From an uncultured Campylobacter sp. (lineage in GTDB: Bacteria; Campylobacterota; Campylobacteria; Campylobacterales; Campylobacteraceae), in contig NZ_CALBWL010000038.1 in assembly GCF_937973075.1 (NCBI RefSeq), forward strand, positions 1 to 13,189: a stretch of DNA of 13,189 nucleotides, in the 5' to 3' direction. The notes beneath the pieces were generated by a model. It worked only from the letters and a program-made list of their open reading frames with translations, had not been told where the DNA came from and did not search any database. The position numbers and the translations under genes are program-made. The first letter of the stretch is position 1, and each line of letters begins with the position of its first letter. Positions 5,818 to 12,230 of the stretch are shown here, piece after piece.

Positions 5818-8562
5818 CTAGCGCTTTAATTTATAAACTTTCACAGCAGGGCTTAAGATCACAGGCTCGAATAGCTCGGGCCTATATCTTTCAAATACAA
5901 AAAGCTGAATGTAGCTCGAGTTTAGCATCGCTCTATCCATCAGCAAAAACCGCCCGTAATCGCGCATGAAAACTACGTAAAATTGCGCGCTGCTGTCCAT
6001 ATTAAACTCTTTTACCGAAAGCTTGCCGTTCGCGTCGTAGCTCGTTTCATAAAAGGTATTGATCGCGAATTTTCTACCGCTATACTCTAAATTTAAAAGG
6101 CTCGGCGAGATCGAAAAGCCGTTGTCCATATGCACGCCGCTTTGATCCTGAACGAACCTATCGCTCGTTATGAAAAACAGCTCACTTAGCTGCTTGCCGT
6201 CGGTGATGTCGATGTTTGAAAACTGCGTGACGACGGGGAAGATATTCATCATGCGATCGGGCAGGATGTAGTAGATGTCGCGCGTAGGCTTCGACGGCTT
6301 AAAATCGGCCAGCCCCAAGCTTAAGATAAAATCATTTACATCAGTCGCGTTATAGTCTTTTAAAATTTGCTTTAGCTTGTTTGGAATTTTTTCGCTATAT
6401 CCGCGCTCGGTGTATTCGACATCCAGGCGCGCCATATTTGCAGAGCTCATCTGATCTTTAAAAAGCGCGAAGCTAACGGGAAAATTATCGTTGCCGAGAT
6501 GTTTGCCGCCGTCGATAAGGGTTTTTACGTCGCTGTAATAGCGTATGCCGTATCCGTAGTCCCACCAAGAAAGAGCGTAATCCTCGCGCTGTGCCTTATC
6601 TTTGAGCTCATCTAGCACCCGTACCTCGCTTTGATAAAAGACCGTATCGACCTTGTACGAGACGATGTGCTGCCACGCGGGATAGATCGCAAGCGCCGTC
6701 AAAATAAGCAGTATCGCGCGTGCAGCGATCTTTGGCAGATCCAAGCGCTTTACGCAAAAATATAAGATATATCCGAAGCTCAGTCCCATCACGCCCACGG
6801 CATAGATCGTAAATCTAAGACCCGCCTTGTTCGCCGCAAAGCCCAAAAGCAGAAGCGGGATCGAGAGCAAAAATTCCTTATGCCTAAAGCAAAGCACTAC
6901 GTATCCGATCGCCGCGATCACGAAAACTGCGACGTGTGAGCTGATGCGCTCCATAAAGATATTAGTTGGCACAATGCCTGATTCTTGGATTGTTTGATTG
7001 ACATTGAAAAAATGAAATGCCGTATCGGCGTTGTCCGCAAAGGAACGGAAGATATAAAATTTCGCCTGAAAGATGATCGGGCTAAGACCTCCGTTTGCGA
7101 CAAAAAAGACTACGGCAAGTGCGCCGATAATCGCTAAAATTTTAAAATTTAATAGCTTTCCTCTAAACGCAAAGAGCCAAAATAGCGCAAGCGAGATTAA
7201 AATTTTAGCTACCAAAGGCGTGGAGCAAAGCGCGATCAAAAAGATGATCATCGCTTCGTAATTTACCGCACTCTTTCGCTTAAAAATCAGCGTGTAGGCG
7301 AAAAATACGGCAAGCATCATGGAATTTAGCGAGAAGCTTGAGGGATACCACCACATATAAAATATCACAAACGCGCCCAGCCAAAACAGCGTGCTACGCG
7401 AGCCGCGCGTGCAAATACGGATGAGTGCCCACAAAATGCACATCGCAAGCACGATATTTAGCATATCGGTGTCGTAATACCCCGCCATAGTGCGGTTGTA
7501 GTAGCTATTCGCCACGCTCGCGACAAGCGCGCCGATGAAGCCTGCGCGCATGCAGCGAAACTCGCTTGAGATCAGCAAGATCGGCACTACGATGAGCGAG
7601 CTAAACAAAGCTGGCAGATAAACGAATATCGTCTCGATTTTAAAGGGCAAAATTTCAGCCAAAAACGCCGTCACGATCGAAAGCGGTGCACTAAAGTAGC
7701 TAAGATCGTTGGGCTGATGAAAGCCGGCGAGGCGATCGCGCGCGCCCTCTGCAAAGGCATAGCCGTCGTTTGTGTTTATCATCAGCTCGCCATCCCAAAA
7801 AAAGTAATTCACAAAACCGCTCGCCCAGTGCACCCACCACATGCGAAACGCCACGCTAAAGGCAAATGCGAACAAAATCATCAGCAAAATATGCTTGGAA
7901 AACTCATAATTTTTTATGAAGCCAAAAATTCTGCGCCTAGCAGGAAGCGCGCCAGCTGCCTGATTTTTAGAATTTTGGGAATTTTCTGCTGTGGAGTTTT
8001 TAGAATTATCAGAATTTATGCCGTTTGTAGAATTTAAAGCGCTTGCGGAATTCGCATTTTTAAATTTAGCCAAATTAGCGGCTTTTGCGGAATTTTTATT
8101 TGTAGAATTTGCAGCGCCAGCGGAATTTTTATTTGTAGAATTTTTGCTCGTGGAATTTGCAGCGCCCTTTAAATTTGAGTTTGTAGAATTTGTGCCTGCG
8201 GAATTTTCAGAATTTACCGAGGTAGAATTTCGTCCGCTTGATTTTTTAGCCTTTTTGGATTTTTTTTGTACTCGCATTTTTGCAGAAACAGCGCGCGCTT
8301 GATCGTCGCTTAAATTTTTAGCGCCGGCGTGCGCGGAATTTTTATCGTTTTTAAGTACGGCGTCCTCGCTACCCTCAAGCTCGGCATTTTCGCCGCTAAA
8401 ATTCTCTCCGCCATCCGCGGAATGCTCTGCGTCAAAATTTCCCTCACTAGCGAAATTTTCGCTTAAGGCAGCTTCGTTAGCACCCATTGATTGCGCGCCT
8501 TTTTGATCGTCCGATCCTTCGTCGATCTCTCTGACGCTAAAAGCCTTTTTTTCTTCACCCAC
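5818..8562 (-). CDS. pglB: Oligosaccharyltransferase PglB with a long low-complexity N-terminal extension
   Basis: Inner-membrane STT3-family enzyme that moves the finished glycan from undecaprenyl-PP to Asn in periplasmic D/E-X-N-X-S/T sequons. It has 914 residues against about 713 in C. jejuni and C. lari. The surplus is residues 1 to about 215: acidic (1-66), basic KKSKKAKK (100-107), then Asn/Ser-rich (111-200). TM1 starts near 222. Metal and catalytic sites are present: NDGY Asp266 (C. lari D56), YYDTDM Asp364/Asp366, and TIQE Glu527 (E319). Arg539 matches C. lari R331, which selects the acidic -2 residue. WWDYG is at 666-670 and NMARLDVEYTE at 709-719. The C-terminus ends VYKLKR. Start: GTG at 8562-8560, two bases after the pglJ stop, with AAGGA eight bases upstream. 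ATG codons at residues 26 and 96 are alternatives, but no ATG lies between 96 and TM1, so the Asn/Ser-rich part is translated from any of them. Confidence 0.96.
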   Translation of the reverse strand: MGEEKKAFSVREIDEGSDDQKGAQSMGANEAALSENFASEGNFDAEHSADGGENFSGENAELEGSEDAVLKNDKNSAHAGAKNLSDDQARAVSAKMRVQKKSKKAKKSSGRNSTSVNSENSAGTNSTNSNLKGAANSTSKNSTNKNSAGAANSTNKNSAKAANLAKFKNANSASALNSTNGINSDNSKNSTAENSQNSKNQAAGALPARRRIFGFIKNYEFSKHILLMILFAFAFSVAFRMWWVHWASGFVNYFFWDGELMINTNDGYAFAEGARDRLAGFHQPNDLSYFSAPLSIVTAFLAEILPFKIETIFVYLPALFSSLIVVPILLISSEFRCMRAGFIGALVASVANSYYNRTMAGYYDTDMLNIVLAMCILWALIRICTRGSRSTLFWLGAFVIFYMWWYPSSFSLNSMMLAVFFAYTLIFKRKSAVNYEAMIIFLIALCSTPLVAKILISLALFWLFAFRGKLLNFKILAIIGALAVVFFVANGGLSPIIFQAKFYIFRSFADNADTAFHFFNVNQTIQESGIVPTNIFMERISSHVAVFVIAAIGYVVLCFRHKEFLLSIPLLLLGFAANKAGLRFTIYAVGVMGLSFGYILYFCVKRLDLPKIAARAILLILTALAIYPAWQHIVSYKVDTVFYQSEVRVLDELKDKAQREDYALSWWDYGYGIRYYSDVKTLIDGGKHLGNDNFPVSFALFKDQMSSANMARLDVEYTERGYSEKIPNKLKQILKDYNATDVNDFILSLGLADFKPSKPTRDIYYILPDRMMNIFPVVTQFSNIDITDGKQLSELFFITSDRFVQDQSGVHMDNGFSISPSLLNLEYSGRKFAINTFYETSYDANGKLSVKEFNMDSSAQFYVVFMRDYGRFLLMDRAMLNSSYIQLFVFERYRPELFEPVILSPAVKVYKLKR
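7963..8232 (-). repeat. Asn/Ser-rich low-complexity DNA in pglB (RAATTY array, with an 11-codon tandem repeat)
   Basis: Encodes PglB residues 111-200. By hand the segment holds 16 RAATTY sites (mostly GAATTT on the plus strand, AAATTC on the coding strand), where about one per kilobase is expected by chance. In the coding strand most sit in one phase, xxA AAT TCx, giving Asn-Ser. Two exact 24-base copies beginning GCGGAATTTTTATTT lie at 8087-8110 and 8120-8143, 33 bases apart; they encode tandem 11-residue units (NSTNKNSAGAA and NSTNKNSAKAA, residues 141-162). A further 14-base repeat GAATTTGCAGCGCC is at 8105-8118 and 8153-8166. The pattern suggests growth by slippage or unequal exchange. 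Confidence 0.85.
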
Positions 8563-8564
8563 GC

Positions 8565-9683
8565 CTATTTTCCTTCGTCGATTTGTTCTATTTTTGCGAT
8601 CAGCTCGCTTGCTATCCGTTTTTTATCGAAAAACGAGGCTCTAATTTTAGCCTTTTTCTCATAAAATTTTACATAATTTTCATCATCCAGCGCTTTTTGC
8701 ATCGCCGCTTGGGTGCTTTCTAGATCGTTCACGCCTACCAGCACGCCCCATTCGCTCTGCCCCAAAAGCTCGCGCGCGCCGCTTTGATGATCGCTTGAAA
8801 TTACGAGCTTGCCGCACGCAAGAGCTTCGATGAGCGCGTTTGAAAAGCCCTCAAAAAGGCTTACGAAGACAAACGCGTAGCATCTGGCCATATATTTATA
8901 CGGGTTTGCGTCAAAGCCCAAAAGCTTCACGCGGCCGCTTAAGCCCAGCTCCTCTATCAGGGCCTCAAGTTCGGCTCGCAGCACGCCGTCGCCCAAGATC
9001 AGCAGGTCTTTGTCGTTATTTTTTAAATTTGCATATGCGCGGATCAAAAGCGCGTGGTTTTTGCCCGCATCGAGCCTGCCGACGCTTAGGAAAAACGGCC
9101 GCTCCTGCGCGATAGGCTCTTGCGCTTTGCGACCGATCTCATCCAAATCGATCGCGTTGTATAGCACGCTCATCTTGCGCTCGTCAATTCCGAAATTATC
9201 CGCCAGATCGCGTAAATTTCCAAGCGAGTTGGGGAAGATAAAATCGGCCTTCGGATAGAGCTTACGCAGCAAAAGCTTTGAAATTTTGGATTTAAAGTTC
9301 GGCTCTTTATACAGCACCGACGGCGTTGAGCATTCGTTAAAAATCATCGTTCCGCGCAGCCCGTAAACTCGCGCCAGCGCCGCTACGTAACAAGGGCGGT
9401 TCATCCAAACGAAGTGGATGTCGATACCTAGGCGCTCGCATAGCTTTTTGTATCGCAGCGCCAAAAACGGCAGCTTTGCGAGCTTCAGCAGCCCGTTTTC
9501 AAAAGGGGCTGATTTTTCGATGAAATGGATCTGCACGCCGTTTGGAATTTCATAAAAAATCCTCTCGTTCATCAGCACCAGATGCACTTCGTAGCGTGCC
9601 GTAAGCTCGCCTAAGAGGTTGCTTACGACGCGCTCGGCGCCGCCACCGCCCATCGAATAGATAAAAACGCTTAATTTCTTCAT
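8565..9683 (-). CDS. pglJ: GT4 N-acetylgalactosaminyltransferase PglJ
   Basis: Adds the second HexNAc (alpha-1,4-GalNAc in C. jejuni) to the PglA product on undecaprenyl-PP, on the cytoplasmic face. It has 372 residues, close to C. jejuni PglJ. The N-terminus KKLSVFIYSMGGGGAERVV is strongly PglJ-like, with the GGAER glycine loop at 14-18. EIPNGVQIHFIE, LPFLALRYKKLC, NRPCYVAALAR and NECSTPSVLYKE also follow the C. jejuni protein. The donor domain has LSVGRLDAGKNH (199-210), GFDANPYKYMA and E-x7-E in FEGFSNALIEALACG (E278, E286), then SDHQSGARELLG. Start: ATG at 9683-9681, with AAAAGG seven bases upstream. The stop TAG lies two bases before the pglB GTG, so the two are probably coupled. A 241-nt non-coding gap precedes it. 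Confidence 0.96.
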   Translation of the reverse strand: MKKLSVFIYSMGGGGAERVVSNLLGELTARYEVHLVLMNERIFYEIPNGVQIHFIEKSAPFENGLLKLAKLPFLALRYKKLCERLGIDIHFVWMNRPCYVAALARVYGLRGTMIFNECSTPSVLYKEPNFKSKISKLLLRKLYPKADFIFPNSLGNLRDLADNFGIDERKMSVLYNAIDLDEIGRKAQEPIAQERPFFLSVGRLDAGKNHALLIRAYANLKNNDKDLLILGDGVLRAELEALIEELGLSGRVKLLGFDANPYKYMARCYAFVFVSLFEGFSNALIEALACGKLVISSDHQSGARELLGQSEWGVLVGVNDLESTQAAMQKALDDENYVKFYEKKAKIRASFFDKKRIASELIAKIEQIDEGK

Positions 9684-9924
9684 CCCTTTACCTTTTAAAT
9701 ATCGCTGCCGCGCCTAAATTTAAGCTTTGCTCACGCCTTTTTATGCGAGCATACGCCGCTCCGTTTTAAATTTAGCGCATTTTGCGCTGCCCCAAGCGGC
9801 TAAATTTCATCGCGCGATGCGGCAAATTTAAACGCGCCGTTTTGCTCGGGCGCAAGAGCCTATCTTAGCACACCGAAGTTTAAATTTAATCCCTGCGCGC
9901 CGCTAGGGCATCGACAAGCGGCTG
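9684..9924. other. 241-nt non-coding gap between the second pglH-like gene and pglJ
   Basis: No gene is seen on either strand. The gap holds five AAATTT words (9716, 9768, 9802, 9824, 9882), the palindromes CATCGCGCGATG (9808-9819) and TTAAATTTAA (9880-9889), and a small hairpin AGCGCA-TTT-TGCGCT (9774-9788) without a U-run in the direction of transcription. The ribosome binding site of pglJ is at its left end. It is the longest gap in an otherwise tightly packed cluster, so it may carry a promoter for pglJ-pglB-pglA and beyond, but no convincing -10 element is seen. Confidence 0.7.
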
Positions 9925-10968
9925 CTATTTGCGCGCAAACCGATCAATCAAGCCCTGCCAGAGCTTAATGATGCGCTCTTGCGAAAACTCGTCTAAATTT
10001 TCATTTGCATTTTGCACGAGAGCGTCTCGCAGCGCCTCATCGCTCATTAAAATTTCAAGCTTGCTCGCAAGCTCATTCGCATCGCCGCGTTTAAACAAAA
10101 TGCCGCTAAAGCCGTCCTTTATGAGCTCTTTTGCACCCGCTGTGTCGCTGCTAAGCCGTGCGCAGCCGTAAAATGCAGACTCGATCAGCACGTTTGAAAG
10201 CCCTTCATTAAGCGAGCTTAGCACAAAAATTTTGGCTTCTTTATACAACTCGCTCACGTCCTGTTTGTGCCCTAAAAATCGCACTTCAAGCCCGAGCCGC
10301 ACCACGAGCTCGCGCAAGCTTTCGCGCAGCGAGCCGTCGCCCGCGATTAAAATTTCCCACTTCGCAAGCAGACTTTTATCGATCCTGCTTAGCGCGTCAA
10401 AGTAAATTTCATACCCCTTTACGGGCTCGAGCCTGCCGACGCTTAAAATCACGTTTCGCTTGGCGCCTTTGGTATCGCAGATCTCGCCGAAAAAGGGGTT
10501 ATGCACGACGAAGCAGTTTTTAACGAATCGCGAATAGTATTCAAAGTCCGAGCGCGTAAGCACGGTAAGCGCGTCTGCTTTTTTATAGCACAGATCGCGC
10601 ACGCGGCTAAAAAACCCGCTTCGCAGATAATCGTGCGCGTTGTGCTCGGTCGCGATGAGCGGGATGCCTAGCCCAAAGTTTGCGATCACGCACGCTACGT
10701 TCGTCCAGTCCATAAAGCTGATGATGACGCTTGGGCGCTCGCGCTTGAAACACTCGCGCAAAATTCTGTATTTATCGAGCTTGCCGCCGTCTTTATAAAC
10801 ATCCAGATGCAAAAATTTTATCTTTTCGCTAAATTTATACCTGCCCTCGTCGTTTTCCAAAATCGCGATCGTAACGTCGTTTGCGCGCGCAAAATGATTC
10901 GCCAAAACTTGCAGCACGCGCTCGGCGCCGCCGTTTCTAAGAGCCGCGATGACGAATAAAATTTTCAT
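9925..10968 (-). CDS. pglH: PglH-like GT4 glycosyltransferase (second copy, between pglI and pglJ)
   Basis: GT4 retaining glycosyltransferase, expected to extend the lipid-linked N-glycan at the cytoplasmic face. It has 347 residues (C. jejuni PglH about 359). The N-terminus KILFVIAALRNGGAERVL has the GGAER loop (13-17). VIISFMDWTNVACVIANFGLG and ATEHNAHDYL match PglH. The donor domain has LSVGRLEPVKGYE (175-187), IAGDGSL and E-x7-E in LNEGLSNVLIES (E255, E263). It resembles the gene at the right edge throughout, so the two are paralogues. In C. jejuni one PglH adds three GalNAc; here the work may be split, or a different sugar may be added. The ATG overlaps the pglI stop as ATGA with GGAAG upstream. 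The exact linkage and sugar are not readable from sequence. Confidence 0.85.
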   Translation of the reverse strand: MKILFVIAALRNGGAERVLQVLANHFARANDVTIAILENDEGRYKFSEKIKFLHLDVYKDGGKLDKYRILRECFKRERPSVIISFMDWTNVACVIANFGLGIPLIATEHNAHDYLRSGFFSRVRDLCYKKADALTVLTRSDFEYYSRFVKNCFVVHNPFFGEICDTKGAKRNVILSVGRLEPVKGYEIYFDALSRIDKSLLAKWEILIAGDGSLRESLRELVVRLGLEVRFLGHKQDVSELYKEAKIFVLSSLNEGLSNVLIESAFYGCARLSSDTAGAKELIKDGFSGILFKRGDANELASKLEILMSDEALRDALVQNANENLDEFSQERIIKLWQGLIDRFARK

Positions 10969-12230
10969 TTTAACTTCCGATAAATTTTATAAAATAGTCG
11001 CAAAAGCGCGGGATTTGCGTAAAACAAAACCATCATCAGCGTCTGCGTGCGGCTTGCATGCGCTGCGAAAAATCCAAAATCCAGCCGCTCGCGCACCAAA
11101 GCGTGCAGTGAGCGGATCTGATCCGCAGCTTCTGCAGCGCTTAAAGGAGAGCGGGGATCTGCGGTCTTTCTTTGCGACGCGGAATTTTGCTTAGAATTTC
11201 GCATATAATTTTGCTTGGCGGAATTTTTAACTGCGGAATTTTTACCGCATGCGCAAGATAAACTATCAGCTCTATGCAAATCCGCCTCTTTTGCCAAGCT
11301 GCGCGTATTAGCCTTGGAAGGAGAAGTCGCATCTCCATCCAAACCTGCGGCATCAAAGCTTGATTTGATGATTAAAAACGCCGTATTCAGCGCGGATTCG
11401 CAGCGAGTGAAATTAGCCTCACGCGCCAAGCTTGGATAATTCGCAGCGATCGCCTCAGTATAGCGGCGCACCGCAGCGATGACCGCTAGATGCCTGCGAG
11501 CGAATGAGTTTACGGTCGAGCCCGCCCTTACGCGATAAAAATATAAAATTTCATCCGTGCACGCCGCAATAGAAGCGTTAAAAATATCAAAAAATATCGC
11601 CACATCCTCATAGATCTGCCCCGCAGGAAAGCGCAAAGCAGCGAAAATTTCGCGAGCAAACAGCGCGCGCCAAACAGCGGTGCTAAAATACGGATCCTGC
11701 GTGCAGCTGCGCCTAAAAAGCTCTTGCGGCGATATTTTATATTCTCCTGCATTGGCATTTGAATTTGCAGCTCCTCCTGGATCGCTAATCTCTTTAGAAT
11801 TTTGATTTTCTTTAAAATTCAAAACCGCCTTGAAATTATTTATTTCGCTCTCGTCGCTAAATGCCGCGTAGCCACACATAGCGATTTTGGTGCAAAATTT
11901 CTGCGTAAGATGAAAAAGAGTCTCAATCAAATCAAGGCTTACCAAATCGTCGCTGTCTACGAAACTGATAAACTCCCCGCGAGCGACATCTAAAGCGGCG
12001 TTTCGTGCACTAGCCTGCCCGCCGTTTAGCTTATGCAGCACTCGCACACGAGGATTGCGCGCGGCGTATTCGTCGCAAATCGCCTCGCTGCCATCATTTG
12101 AGCCATCATCTACGAGCAAAATTTCTAAGTTAGTATAGGTCTGCGCCGTGATGCGCTCCACGCAAGCGCGCAGGAATTCTTTGACATTATAAACGGGGAT
12201 GATGACCGAGATTAGGGGATTTTCGCTCAT
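10965..12230 (-). CDS. pglI: GT2 glycosyltransferase in the pglI position, with two low-complexity insertions
   Basis: Inverting GT-A glycosyltransferase; in C. jejuni the enzyme at this place adds the branching beta-1,3-glucose. It has 421 residues against about 309. The GT2 core is clear: PLISVIIPVYNVKEFL (5-20), LEILLVDDGSNDGSEAI, NGGQASARNAAL, the DXD motif in FVDSDDLVS (D92-S93-D94) and YEDVAIFFD (207-215) with the conserved Glu-Asp. The surplus length lies in residues about 138-163 and about 294-366, both Ala/Asn/Ser/Lys-rich and built from GAATTT/AAATTC words. Its start shares one base with the preceding stop (TAATG), with a GGAGG site at 12235-12239. Assignment as PglI rests on position and family, since the core looks like a general GT2 enzyme; another branching sugar is possible. 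Confidence 0.75.
   Translation of the reverse strand: MSENPLISVIIPVYNVKEFLRACVERITAQTYTNLEILLVDDGSNDGSEAICDEYAARNPRVRVLHKLNGGQASARNAALDVARGEFISFVDSDDLVSLDLIETLFHLTQKFCTKIAMCGYAAFSDESEINNFKAVLNFKENQNSKEISDPGGAANSNANAGEYKISPQELFRRSCTQDPYFSTAVWRALFAREIFAALRFPAGQIYEDVAIFFDIFNASIAACTDEILYFYRVRAGSTVNSFARRHLAVIAAVRRYTEAIAANYPSLAREANFTRCESALNTAFLIIKSSFDAAGLDGDATSPSKANTRSLAKEADLHRADSLSCACGKNSAVKNSAKQNYMRNSKQNSASQRKTADPRSPLSAAEAADQIRSLHALVRERLDFGFFAAHASRTQTLMMVLFYANPALLRLFYKIYRKLK
11182..11241 (-). repeat. RAATTY cluster inside the second pglI insertion
   Basis: Four GAATTT sites (plus-strand reading) lie at 11182, 11194, 11221 and 11236, three of them in a GCGGAATTT context as in the pglB array. On the coding strand they give Asn-Ser pairs in the same phase as in pglB (KNSAVKNSAKQNYMRNSKQNS, PglI residues 330-350). 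Three more RAATTY sites lie in the first pglI insertion (11761, 11797, 11815). Confidence 0.75.

Noticed and set aside
7963..8232. PglB tail as a multi-site N-glycosylation target
   Set aside because: No site has Asp or Glu at -2, and the tail is predicted to be cytoplasmic, away from the periplasmic active site.
7963..8260. CRISPR-like array
   Set aside because: The repeated words are short, unevenly spaced and in frame with PglB. There are no unique spacers of constant length and no cas genes.
7717..8302. Overlapping plus-strand open frames opposite pglB
   Set aside because: They are antisense to a clear PglB frame. The Phe/Ala/Glu-rich peptide opposite the low-complexity part is simply the reverse reading of the Asn/Ser repeats.
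9774..9788. Rho-independent terminator
   Set aside because: The stem is only six base pairs and no U-run follows it in the minus-strand direction.
9862..9868. Possible -10 element (CTAAGAT on the minus strand) in the gap upstream of pglJ
   Set aside because: It misses the GNTANAAT form at a key base and has no supporting upstream pattern, so it is too weak to call.
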